A DNA stretch of 53,297 bases from Bacteroidales bacterium. GTDB taxonomy: Bacteria; Bacteroidota; Bacteroidia; Bacteroidales; ML635J-15. Shown here piece after piece: positions 17,694 through 25,933 of the stretch. The first letter of the stretch is position 1. The number at the start of each line of letters is the position of its first letter. The translations under genes were made by a program, and so were the position numbers. The stretch covers positions 1-53,297 of the forward strand of contig JAQVOJ010000007.1 of assembly GCA_028702675.1 (NCBI GenBank), in the 5' to 3' direction. The notes below the pieces were generated by a model. That model was not told the DNA's origin, did not search any database, and saw only the letters and a list, made by a program, of their open reading frames with translations.

Positions 17694-18854
17694 ATGAGTT
17701 GTATATACCAAATATCTCACAATATTGTTTCAAGTTTGGGATTTAATTCCAAAGAAAATTACAATGCTGTAGTAAACAATATTTCGGGTCTTAAAATGTA
17801 TCCCGAAAATTCAATGAATATACCTGAAGCTTTTTGTGCTTCTGTAATTGATAATACAAGGTTTGAAGATATTTCTAAGCAAGTAAGTAATCTATCTGAT
17901 TATAACTTTTTCGATAAACTATGTATTTATTCTGCTTACGAAGCTCTCCAAAAAACAGATATTGATCCTGCTGACCCATCTTGCTTATTTATTCTTTCTA
18001 CAACAAAAGGCAATATTGATTTATTAGAGAATCATAGCTTGGAGCAAAATATAGATAATAGTTTGTTTTTATGGCATAGTGCTAATATTATTGGCAAATA
18101 TTTTAATAACCCGAATAAACCCATAGTAGTTTCAAATGCCTGTATATCTGGCGTGTCGGCTCAAATTGTTGCAAAACGTTTGCTAAATTTTAAAAAATAC
18201 AATTATGTCGTTGTTATTGGTGCTGATTTAGTTTCAAGATTCGTAGTTTCAGGCTTTCAATCTTTCAAAGCTTTATCTCCCGAATTATGTCTGCCGTTTG
18301 ATGCTCAAAGAAAAGGCTTAAACATTGGAGAAGCTGCTGCTACTATTATTTACGGAATAGATGAAACTTGCGAAAATTTAGAAAATGATACAATAATATT
18401 AGATGCAGGTACAATTACCAACGATGCAAACCACATATCAGGACCCTCGCGTACTGCCGAAGGACTTACATTAGCAATTAATAAATGTTTAGAAAATTCC
18501 GGAAATATTAAACCGGATTTTATTTCTGCACATGGCACTGCCACGCCATATAACGACGATATGGAAGCCTTAGCTTTTACTCGTTGCAAGTTAGAAAATA
18601 CACCTGCATTTAGCTTGAAAGGGTATTTTGGGCATACTTTGGGAGCTGCAGGATTACTTGAAACAATAATTTCGTCAATGGCTCTTAAAAACAATATGGT
18701 AATTAAAAGTGCTGGTTATAGTAGATGTGGAGTAGATAATCCTGTTAATATTATTTCAAAAAATCAAAGCTTAAAGGCATATTCATTTATTAAAACTATT
18801 TCAGGTTTTGGTGGATGCAATGCAGCAATTTTAATTAAAAAACTAGTTAAATGA
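17694..18854 (+). CDS. 3-oxoacyl-ACP synthase, second ketosynthase
   Basis: A 386-residue ketosynthase, divergent over its first 130 residues but with an intact triad: C150 in SNACISG, H280 in SAHGTATP and H314 in FGHTLGAAG, and the terminal SGFGGCNAA loop. It may pair with the short ApeC-like protein encoded immediately downstream, since the two genes overlap as ATGA and ketosynthase/chain-length-factor pairs are usually co-translated. In Xenorhabdus the ApeO-ApeC pair extends the polyene, which is the model for this suggestion. Confidence 0.88.
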   Translation: MSCIYQISHNIVSSLGFNSKENYNAVVNNISGLKMYPENSMNIPEAFCASVIDNTRFEDISKQVSNLSDYNFFDKLCIYSAYEALQKTDIDPADPSCLFILSTTKGNIDLLENHSLEQNIDNSLFLWHSANIIGKYFNNPNKPIVVSNACISGVSAQIVAKRLLNFKKYNYVVVIGADLVSRFVVSGFQSFKALSPELCLPFDAQRKGLNIGEAAATIIYGIDETCENLENDTIILDAGTITNDANHISGPSRTAEGLTLAINKCLENSGNIKPDFISAHGTATPYNDDMEALAFTRCKLENTPAFSLKGYFGHTLGAAGLLETIISSMALKNNMVIKSAGYSRCGVDNPVNIISKNQSLKAYSFIKTISGFGGCNAAILIKKLVK

Positions 18855-19480
18855 TAAAAATTATTAAACATAGTGTAATTTCTGATTTTAAAGCATTTAC
18901 TGATAACAAGCTTATATATACTCATACTGATAATGATAGATTCTCTGAATTTCTTTCGAGCCTTTACCGATTTTTAGTTATTAGCTATCCAAAGTTTTTT
19001 AAAATGGATATGCTATCAAAATTAGGCTTTCTAGCTACCGAACTTTGTGTTGCACAAACAGAATTCTCAAAAACAGAAAATAAAATTAATACTGCTATAT
19101 ATTTGTTAAGCAATGCTTCTTCGCTTGATACTGACATTAATTATCAAAAGACTTTAAATCCTGAAGCGTATTTTCCAAGCCCTAAAGTTTTTGTATATAC
19201 ATTGCCAAATATTGTTATTGGCGAAATTGCAATAAAACATAAAATATTTGGAGAAAACACTTGTTTTATTTGCCAAGAATTTCCCGATAAAACTGTTTTC
19301 GATTATATTTATCAAAGTTTTTTAGAAACAGATATAAAAAATGCTATAGTTTTGTGGGCAGACTATATTAATGGTAATGGTAAAGCCTATGCTTTTTTGA
19401 TTGAAAGAGAAACTAGTAGTAATATTGACAAAGATGATTTTAATGAAAAAACGATAAATTTTTTAATTTTTAATAAATAA
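18851..19480 (+). CDS. Short beta-ketoacyl-synthase-like protein (ApeC-like, Ketoacyl-synt_2)
   Basis: A 209-residue protein resembling the N-terminal half of a ketosynthase only. The pattern YPKFFKMDMLSKLGFLATEL, then SLDTDINYQ, YFPSPKVFVYTLPNI and VIGEIAIKHKIFGE is that of the Ketoacyl-synt_2 family found in aryl-polyene loci as ApeC. It has no ketosynthase active-site cysteine context and no histidine motifs, so it is probably a chain-length-factor-like partner and not an enzyme. Its start overlaps the stop of the preceding ketosynthase and an ACP gene follows by seven bases. Confidence 0.75.
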   Translation: MIKIIKHSVISDFKAFTDNKLIYTHTDNDRFSEFLSSLYRFLVISYPKFFKMDMLSKLGFLATELCVAQTEFSKTENKINTAIYLLSNASSLDTDINYQKTLNPEAYFPSPKVFVYTLPNIVIGEIAIKHKIFGENTCFICQEFPDKTVFDYIYQSFLETDIKNAIVLWADYINGNGKAYAFLIERETSSNIDKDDFNEKTINFLIFNK

Positions 19481-19486
19481 ATAACT

Positions 19487-19744
19487 ATGGACGAATTAAT
19501 TTTAAATTTAAAGCAGGAGATAATTGAAGTGTTAAATCTAGAAGATTTAAAACCTGAAGATATAGACGAAAATGCTCCTTTATTTGGCGAAGGTTTAGGA
19601 CTTGATTCTATTGATGCACTTGAGTTAATTGTTTTAATGGAAAAAGATTATGGCATAAAACTCGAAGATGCTAATCAAGGACGAGAAATATTTAAGTCTA
19701 TTGCTACAATGGCTGAATACATTAACAAGCACAGAAAGGATTAA
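19487..19744 (+). CDS. Acyl carrier protein, second copy
   Basis: An 85-residue acidic carrier with attachment serine S41 in GLDSIDALEL. It lies between the ApeC-like protein and the third ketosynthase, two bases from the latter, as the ApeE/ApeF carriers do in other polyene loci. Its helix II sequence differs from the ACP at 14608 (DSIDALELIV against DSLDFVDIVV), so the two carriers probably serve different partners, for instance starter loading versus extension. Confidence 0.95.
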   Translation: MDELILNLKQEIIEVLNLEDLKPEDIDENAPLFGEGLGLDSIDALELIVLMEKDYGIKLEDANQGREIFKSIATMAEYINKHRKD

Positions 19745-19746
19745 AT

Positions 19747-20940
19747 ATGTTAGACGAAATTGTTGTTAGCGGAATGGGTAGTATTTCCGGTATTGGAAAT
19801 AATCTTGACGAAACCCTTCAATCTTGCTTACAAATGAAGTGTGCAATTAAAGAGTTGCAACACATAAAGTCTATTCATAAATTGCCTTGTGCAGAAGTAA
19901 GTTATACTGATGCAGAAATGAAGGCTATCTTAAATATTGCCGATTCTGAAACAGCAACAAGAACGGCTTTAATGGGAATGATAGCTACACAAGAAGCTTT
20001 GAATAATGCTAAAATTACCTATGATTCTAAATATAGAATAGCATTCTTAAACGGGACCACAGTAGGAGGAATGGAAAAAAGCGAGATGTATTATTTCGAC
20101 TTTTTAGAAAACGATAAATTTAATCACTATATCGAAGCTCACGATTGTGGCGCATGTACCGAAAAAATTGCTGACTATTTCGGTTGTTTTAGTTATGTAG
20201 GAACTCCATCAACAGCTTGTTCTTCGGCTGCTAATGCAATTATGCTGGGAGCAGAATTAATCCGTAATGGTGAAGTGGATATTGTGGTTGCCGGAGGCAG
20301 CGAGTGTATTACTAAGTTTCACTTAAATGGGTTTAATTCTCTAATGATTTTGGATAAAGAAATCTGCCGCCCATTTGATGAAACTCGTGCCGGTTTAAAT
20401 TTAGGTGAAGGTGCGGCTTACATTGTAATAGAATCAAGTAAACTTGCTGAAAAAAGAAAAATTAAGCCTTTATGTAAGCTTAGTGGTTATGGAAATGCTT
20501 GCGATGCTTATCATCAAACGGCTTCATCGCCTGACGGCGACGGAGCTGTAATTGCAATGACAAATGCTCTGGAAACAAGCGGTATAGAACCAAAAGATAT
20601 TGATTATATAAACGCACATGGTACCGGTACTCCCAATAATGACGAGTCAGAAGGTAAAGCAATTGCTAGAGTTTTTTTGGAAAAAATACCTTATATTAGT
20701 TCAACAAAATCGATTACAGGACACACAACAAGTGCAGCAGGCGGAGTTGAATCTGTAATTTCAATTTTATCTTTAAATAACAGATTTGTTCCAGGAAATT
20801 ATAATTTTAAAACACAAATGAGTTGCTTGCCTTTCAAGCCTGTTAGTGAGGTTATTACTAATGTTGATCTTAAGCATGTTTTATCAAATTCTTTTGGGTT
20901 TGGTGGCAATAATTCTTCGCTAGTGTTTTCTAAAATTTAA
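19747..20940 (+). CDS. 3-oxoacyl-ACP synthase, third ketosynthase
   Basis: A 397-residue ketosynthase with C158 in STACSSAANA, H291 in NAHGTGTPNND, H326 in SITGHTTSAAGG and the NSFGFGGNNSS loop. This is the most canonical FabF-like of the three intact copies. The next gene encodes a ketosynthase fold without these residues, eight bases on, so this pair could form a ketosynthase/chain-length-factor heterodimer as in type II polyketide systems. Confidence 0.93.
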   Translation: MLDEIVVSGMGSISGIGNNLDETLQSCLQMKCAIKELQHIKSIHKLPCAEVSYTDAEMKAILNIADSETATRTALMGMIATQEALNNAKITYDSKYRIAFLNGTTVGGMEKSEMYYFDFLENDKFNHYIEAHDCGACTEKIADYFGCFSYVGTPSTACSSAANAIMLGAELIRNGEVDIVVAGGSECITKFHLNGFNSLMILDKEICRPFDETRAGLNLGEGAAYIVIESSKLAEKRKIKPLCKLSGYGNACDAYHQTASSPDGDGAVIAMTNALETSGIEPKDIDYINAHGTGTPNNDESEGKAIARVFLEKIPYISSTKSITGHTTSAAGGVESVISILSLNNRFVPGNYNFKTQMSCLPFKPVSEVITNVDLKHVLSNSFGFGGNNSSLVFSKI

Positions 20941-20947
20941 TATAAAT

Positions 20948-22018
20948 ATGCTAAACAAACCTATATATATTAATGGTGCTGCTGCAATATCAATTCAGGA
21001 ACCTTTGAATGAAACTGTTATTTATAATCCTCTAAATTATTCACAAGTTCATGTAAGGTGTATCGATCCTGTTTTTAAAGAGCATCTTAATCCTATTGCT
21101 GCTCGTAGAATGAGTCTGATTATAAAAAGAGCTATTATTACTGCCCGATATGCAGTAAAAATGGCAGAAATAGAAAAACCGGACGCTATTATTACAGGTA
21201 CCGGATTGGGTTGTGTGCAGGATACAGAAAAATTTCTCGAAGCTATGATACGTAACAAGGAGAAATTTCTGCAACCTGCTTTTTTTATACAGTCAACGCA
21301 CAATACTATTAGCTCTCAAATTGCAATTGACTTAAAATGTAAAGCTTATAACAATACATATATTCATCGTGGTGTATCATTCGAGAATGCCTTAATTGAC
21401 GCTTTGCTTCAGCTTAATAAACCCAAAATAGATTCTGCTCTAGTTACAGGAAACGATGAGATGACTCCTGCATATTTTAAATTACTTCAACGATTGAATT
21501 ATTGGAAAAATAGTGTGGACAGTTCTCTTAATATAGTTGATAGCGAAAATTCCATTGGTTCGTTTGCCGGCGAAGGTAGTGTTAGCTTAGTCTTGTCTAA
21601 AAATAAGATTAAAAATTCCTTTGCTACTATCAATGATATTAAATTGCATTATAATCCAAATGGTATAGATGAAAAGTTTATTGTGGATTTTTTGTTAAAA
21701 AACGGATTAAACACAGACGATGTTAGTTTATTTATTACCGGTGCTAACGGAGATTTCAATAATGATTTGGTTTATAAAAAGCTAGATAATCTATTTGATA
21801 ATAATAGAATAGGACATTACAAAAACATTTGCGGAGAGTTTTATACAGCTCCTGCATTTGGATTGTATGCTGCAGCTATTTGCTTAAAAAATAATACAGT
21901 ACCCAAAACAATGATGCTCTCAAACAATAATCTTAATAATATCAATAATATTTTATTTTATAATCATTTTCAGAATAGAGATCATTCACTAATTCTTTTA
22001 TCGAAATGTATAAATTAA
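20948..22018 (+). CDS. Degenerate ketosynthase, probable chain-length factor
   Basis: A 356-residue thiolase-fold protein keeping the ketosynthase frame (GAAAISIQEPL opening, AARRMSLIIKRA, GTGLGCVQDTEKFLE, THNTISSQIA). The active-site cysteine is absent: the nucleophile-elbow region reads YIHRGVSFENA. Neither histidine motif is kept; the places of HGTGTP and GH are taken by TGANGDFN and CGEFYTAPAFG. The length and order fit a chain-length-factor-like subunit for the ketosynthase just upstream. It overlaps the next small membrane protein gene by 13 bases. Confidence 0.78.
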   Translation: MLNKPIYINGAAAISIQEPLNETVIYNPLNYSQVHVRCIDPVFKEHLNPIAARRMSLIIKRAIITARYAVKMAEIEKPDAIITGTGLGCVQDTEKFLEAMIRNKEKFLQPAFFIQSTHNTISSQIAIDLKCKAYNNTYIHRGVSFENALIDALLQLNKPKIDSALVTGNDEMTPAYFKLLQRLNYWKNSVDSSLNIVDSENSIGSFAGEGSVSLVLSKNKIKNSFATINDIKLHYNPNGIDEKFIVDFLLKNGLNTDDVSLFITGANGDFNNDLVYKKLDNLFDNNRIGHYKNICGEFYTAPAFGLYAAAICLKNNTVPKTMMLSNNNLNNINNILFYNHFQNRDHSLILLSKCIN

Positions 22019-22359
22019 TATTTCTTGCAACAGTACAGTCCTTATTTCTTGTGTCATCACAAATTTTTTTAAAGCTTGCCACAGCACGAATGGGGAAGTT
22101 TAGTTTTACATTGGATTATTTTAAACAAGTTTTAGTTAATTGGCAACTAGCTTGTTCCGGAATATCAATTGTAATTGCAACAGTACTCTGGATGTATATT
22201 TTAAAACATTTTGAGTTTAGTGCAGCATACCCATTAATTAGTATAAGTTATATTTTTGGAATGCTTGCTGCTATGTTTATATTTCACGAAACAATTCCTA
22301 TTACCCGCTGGGTAGGGTTAGGCTTTATAATTCTTGGAGTGATTTTTGTCGTGAGATAG
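22006..22359 (+). CDS. Small four-helix membrane transporter (SMR/EamA-like)
   Basis: A 117-residue protein with four predicted membrane helices (about 3-22, 45-66, 72-92, 99-117). The second half, AAYPLISISYIFGMLAAMF then FHETIPITRW, is typical of half-size EamA/SMR proteins such as the ArnE/ArnF lipid-linked sugar flippase subunits. A small lipid or glycolipid flipping role would fit the glycosyltransferase encoded further on at 23976. No acidic residue of the EmrE type is seen in the first helix. Substrate unknown. Confidence 0.75.
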   Translation: MYKLIFLATVQSLFLVSSQIFLKLATARMGKFSFTLDYFKQVLVNWQLACSGISIVIATVLWMYILKHFEFSAAYPLISISYIFGMLAAMFIFHETIPITRWVGLGFIILGVIFVVR

Positions 22360-22381
22360 AGTTTTATTAAAAATTATAAGT

Positions 22382-23026
22382 ATGAAATTTACAAAAATCA
22401 TTACATCAATAATAGCTCTTTTATTTATAAGTTATTCTTATTCACAAACTTATGTTGCGGCTACTAACGAGCAAAAATCATCTCTTATTAAGTTAATTAA
22501 CGAAGCTTCTCAAAACACAAGAACACTTAAATGTGAATTTGAACAAGAAAAAACTGTTTCAATTCTGTCTGAAACAATCATTTCAAAAGGTGTAATGTAT
22601 TTTAAAAAAGAGAATAAACTTCGTTGGCAATACAATCAACCGTATCCTTATATATTTATTCTTGCTAATGGAAAAGTTACAATTAAAAACGATAATAGAA
22701 TAGATAATTTTGATACAAATTCGAATAAAATGTTTAAAACTATTAGTGAAATAATGATTGGGGGCGTAAATGGCGATTTGCTTAAAGACGAAAACAATTT
22801 TAAATCAGAAATATTAGTAGGAGATAACAATATTATAGTGAAATTGATTCCTCAATATAAAGACCTTGCTAAACTAATGAATACAATTACGCTTAGTATT
22901 AGTAAACAAGATTGGTTGGTAGAATCAATTGAAATGATAGAAACCGGTGGAGATAATACTTTAATCAAGTTCACAAATAAAATTGTTAATGCAGAAGTTA
23001 AAGACGATAAATTCATTATTAATTAG
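22382..23026 (+). CDS. LolA-like outer-membrane lipoprotein/lipid carrier (ApeL-like)
   Basis: A 214-residue periplasmic protein with signal peptide 1-21 (SYSYSQ). The LolA pattern is clear: LKCEFEQEKTVSILSETIISKG, then MYFKKENKLRWQY and PYPYIFILANGKVTI. The half-barrel would carry a hydrophobic moiety across the periplasm. LolA homologues are regular members of aryl-polyene loci, where they are thought to help deliver the polyene lipid to the outer membrane. The following lipoprotein gene starts inside its last 13 codons. Confidence 0.88.
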   Translation: MKFTKIITSIIALLFISYSYSQTYVAATNEQKSSLIKLINEASQNTRTLKCEFEQEKTVSILSETIISKGVMYFKKENKLRWQYNQPYPYIFILANGKVTIKNDNRIDNFDTNSNKMFKTISEIMIGGVNGDLLKDENNFKSEILVGDNNIIVKLIPQYKDLAKLMNTITLSISKQDWLVESIEMIETGGDNTLIKFTNKIVNAEVKDDKFIIN

Positions 23027-23600
23027 CATTTTACTTATTGTTTTTCTTGTAGGTGCCTGTAAAATAAGCCAACAGACAAATAGATATAACAATAATGCTA
23101 CAAGAATTTCGGCTTTACCTGTTATTGAAAATCAATTGATAAAACTAAAGACTAAAATAAAATTTAAAAAATCATTAATAAGTGGAATTACTGCATATAA
23201 GCTAAGCAACGACACAATAAGCGGAGTATTTATGAATGAGTTTGGAATTAAAGCTTTTGAATTTGTGATATATGAAGATAAATGCATTATTAATAACATA
23301 ATAAAACCTCTTGATAAATGGTATATCAGAAATACAATTAAAAGCGATTTTGAATTCATTTTTAATCGATTGTCCATTGATAATACAGATTACATAATAT
23401 ACAAATCAAGAGAGAATAAAAAGTGTTTTTATAGTTACTATTTTTCAGAAAACAATCTCTCAAAAGTCAAAAGGTTTAATCGAAAAAACCTTACAGGAAC
23501 TATTAAGTTACTATCAGACACAAGCATAATTGTAGAAAATTGTAAAAAAAATGTAGAATATAATTTTAACATTATAAATTACCATGAATTACGAAAATAA
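22989..23600 (+). CDS. Small lipoprotein of the polyene cluster (ApeN-like position)
   Basis: About 203 residues from the ATG at 22989; a TTG six bases earlier is less likely. The signal peptide (MQKLKTINSLLISILLIVFL) ends in a VGAC lipobox at about residue 24. The mature part is Lys/Asn-rich, mostly beta by eye, with no motif I recognise. Its place after the LolA gene, which it overlaps by 38 bases, is where other aryl-polyene loci encode a small lipoprotein (ApeN). It may be the LolB-like acceptor for LolA. Function is inferred only from position. It overlaps the next gene by 17 bases. Confidence 0.68.
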   Translation: MQKLKTINSLLISILLIVFLVGACKISQQTNRYNNNATRISALPVIENQLIKLKTKIKFKKSLISGITAYKLSNDTISGVFMNEFGIKAFEFVIYEDKCIINNIIKPLDKWYIRNTIKSDFEFIFNRLSIDNTDYIIYKSRENKKCFYSYYFSENNLSKVKRFNRKNLTGTIKLLSDTSIIVENCKKNVEYNFNIINYHELRK

Positions 23601-23979
23601 AAACTTTTTTAAAGACAATTTTTACTCTATTAAAAGAATCGAAAATAATGATTCAGGGTTTATAGCTCACATTCAGCTTAACGAGAAGCATTGGATATAT
23701 TCATCTCATTTTCCGGAAAATCCGATAACTCCAGGTGTTTGCTTGGTGCAAATAGCAAGAGAGCTAATTGTAATAAATCTTAAACAAAATTTGAATATAA
23801 CAACTGTTAAGAATATAAAATTTTTAAATATTATAGTTCCAGGCAAAAGCGATTTTATAACTTTTAAAATAGCAATAAAAAAAGACGAGGATGATGCAAA
23901 AATTAAAGCAAATATTGTAATTGAAGATTCTAAAATTGCTTATACAAAAATCAGTATGGTTTTAGACCCTAAATTATGA
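23584..23979 (+). CDS. 3-hydroxyacyl-ACP dehydratase-like hotdog protein
   Basis: A 131-residue hotdog domain with the FabZ-type catalytic segment SSHFPENPITPGV, giving catalytic histidine H42. The acidic partner of FabZ in the central helix (GVLILEAMAQ) is replaced here (GVCLVQIAREL, Q in place of E), as I recall for many Bacteroidota members of this group. It probably removes water from the 3-hydroxyacyl-ACP to make each trans double bond. The stop overlaps the glycosyltransferase start as ATGA. Confidence 0.8.
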   Translation: MNYENKNFFKDNFYSIKRIENNDSGFIAHIQLNEKHWIYSSHFPENPITPGVCLVQIARELIVINLKQNLNITTVKNIKFLNIIVPGKSDFITFKIAIKKDEDDAKIKANIVIEDSKIAYTKISMVLDPKL

Positions 23980-24761
23980 CAGTAAACACACAATATAAAG
24001 ATAGGTTCAACGAACTAAATGCATGCGTTTTAATTCCTACTTATAATAATGGTAAAACTTTAAACCAAGTTATTGATTCAGTTTTTTCTTACACCGATAA
24101 TGTTATTGTGGTAAACGACGGAAGTACCGATAATACGCACAAAATTCTTGAGGGATATGGTGATATTTTACATGTTATTTCGTATCAGAAAAACAAAGGG
24201 AAAGGCTTTGCTCTAAAAACAGGTTTTAAAATTGCACGAAATTTAGGTTTCAATTATGTAATTAGCATTGATTCAGATGGTCAGCACTATGCATCAGATT
24301 TACCTGTATTTATAGAAACAGTTGAAAAGCATCCCAATTCATTAGTAATTGGGAGTAGGGTTTTAAAACACGATAATATGTCGAAAGGAAGTACTTTTGC
24401 AAACCGTTTTTCTAATTTTTGGTTTACTGTGCAAACTTCTATGAAGTTACCCGATACACAGTCGGGATATAGAGCTTATCCATTAAACAAAATGGGTAAT
24501 ATGCCGATTTGGAGCAACAGGTACGAAGCCGAGCTGGAGATATTAGTGTTTTCGGCATGGAGAAGAATTAAAATAGTTCCTGTATCAATATCAGTTTATT
24601 ATGCTCCGCCATCCGAAAAAATATCGCATTTTAATCCTATTAAAGATTTTACAAGAATAAGTATATTAAATACATTGTTGGTTTTTACTTCAATACTTTA
24701 TGGATATCCGGCAATGGCTGTTAGGTATATTGTTTCTTTGTTTGTTGATGAAAAAAAATAA
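23976..24761 (+). CDS. Family 2 glycosyltransferase, dolichyl-phosphate-mannose-synthase-like (ApeJ-like)
   Basis: A 261-residue GT-A enzyme: ACVLIPTYNNGKTL, VVNDGSTDNT, a GKGFALKTGF loop, the metal-binding DSDGQH (D99, D101) and DTQSGYRAYPL near 160. A C-terminal hydrophobic stretch (about 228-252) may touch the membrane. It should transfer a sugar from a nucleotide sugar to a lipid carrier or to a lipid head group; in polyene loci a glycosyltransferase of this type is thought to build the lipid to which the polyene is attached. It follows the dehydratase with an ATGA overlap. The next gene is 81 bases on. Confidence 0.9.
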   Translation: MTVNTQYKDRFNELNACVLIPTYNNGKTLNQVIDSVFSYTDNVIVVNDGSTDNTHKILEGYGDILHVISYQKNKGKGFALKTGFKIARNLGFNYVISIDSDGQHYASDLPVFIETVEKHPNSLVIGSRVLKHDNMSKGSTFANRFSNFWFTVQTSMKLPDTQSGYRAYPLNKMGNMPIWSNRYEAELEILVFSAWRRIKIVPVSISVYYAPPSEKISHFNPIKDFTRISILNTLLVFTSILYGYPAMAVRYIVSLFVDEKK

Positions 24762-24842
24762 TATTATTTTGCTATTATTATTAATAGATAAATAAGAAAA
24801 TCATATAAATTATTAATTGGTTGATTACTACAATTTTAAACC

Positions 24843-25865
24843 ATGAATAAAAGAATTGATAAATTGAAAAATACTGGAAGTAGATACACGAAATTGACAG
24901 CATGTTTAATTATCTTGTTTTTTTCAACTCAATATGTATTTGCAGATGGTGTTAAGAACTTTCTATCTCCACATCCTTTTGGCGATTCTTATGTAAAGGA
25001 TATTGACAGTAAAATCGGTCTTTCGGCAGATTATAATATTAACTTTACAAATTTTGCCTTACTTGGTAATGATAAAACAAGACACTTTTCATACTTTCCT
25101 AATCTCAGAGGTATAATCACACTTGGTGCACGCTACAAGTTTTTTAGAATCTCTTATTCTTTTAATTTTAAAAATTCTACTGATTATAACGAATACTATG
25201 GTACTACCGATTATTTTAATTTTCAATTCGGAATTAAAACCAGAGCAGTTTGGTTGCAGTTTTATTATTCAAAGTATCATGGATTTTATTATACCGAAGA
25301 AGATATATGGTTTCCAAAATTTACTCTTGATTCAATATACCCACAAAACAACGACTTGTCTAGCTTTGAACTAGGATTGAAATCTAATATTATTTTTGAT
25401 ACCGATTTCTCTATGGAAGCCGCATTCGATTACACCGAAATACAAACTAAAAGTGCAGGGTCTTTTTATGTTTTAGTTAATCCTGAGATTAGTAATATCA
25501 AATCAGAAAATAAGGCAATAATTCCGGAAGAATATCAAGAGCATTATTCAGGACTCAAAGATTTTAATAAAGCATTTTTTGTTTCTTTTGCTACAGGGCT
25601 TGGTTATGGATATTCATTGATATTGGGACCTGTAAATTTTTCTAATACAGTATTTGCCGGACCTAATTTGCAAATCTACTCACATAATGGATTGCGAGTA
25701 AAACTACCATACGATTTAGCCTTTAAAAGTTCGCTAAGCTTAAATCTCGAGAATTTTTATACAGGTGCTATGGTTAGTCTCGATATCAACAATCATTATT
25801 TTGATAAAGACATAATTAGAAAAAAAATATTAGTGTTTACTTATAGAATGGGAATAAGATTATAA
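24843..25865 (+). CDS. DUF4421-like outer-membrane beta-barrel protein
   Basis: A 340-residue protein with a signal peptide ending near residue 35 (YVFADG). The mature part alternates short strands typical of a barrel, including PNLRGIITLGARYKFFRISYSF and LQFYYSKYHGFYY, which match what I recall of DUF4421 proteins of Bacteroidota. Residues about 205-240 are more polar and may be a surface loop. Its place between a glycosyltransferase and the MMPL exporter suggests an outer-membrane role in export or display of the polyene lipid. That role is inference. Confidence 0.68.
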   Translation: MNKRIDKLKNTGSRYTKLTACLIILFFSTQYVFADGVKNFLSPHPFGDSYVKDIDSKIGLSADYNINFTNFALLGNDKTRHFSYFPNLRGIITLGARYKFFRISYSFNFKNSTDYNEYYGTTDYFNFQFGIKTRAVWLQFYYSKYHGFYYTEEDIWFPKFTLDSIYPQNNDLSSFELGLKSNIIFDTDFSMEAAFDYTEIQTKSAGSFYVLVNPEISNIKSENKAIIPEEYQEHYSGLKDFNKAFFVSFATGLGYGYSLILGPVNFSNTVFAGPNLQIYSHNGLRVKLPYDLAFKSSLSLNLENFYTGAMVSLDINNHYFDKDIIRKKILVFTYRMGIRL

Positions 25866-25933
25866 AAACTGATAGGAGAGTAATAATTGTATGAAAACAA
25901 GAAATATTAATTGTAAAATATGCTTTTAAATTT

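Noticed and set aside
13355-22018. Ordinary fatty acid synthesis (fab) operon
   Set aside because: There are several ketosynthases plus ApeC-like, LolA, MMPL and ammonia-lyase genes and no fabH, fabD or plsX, so a pigment locus explains the set better.
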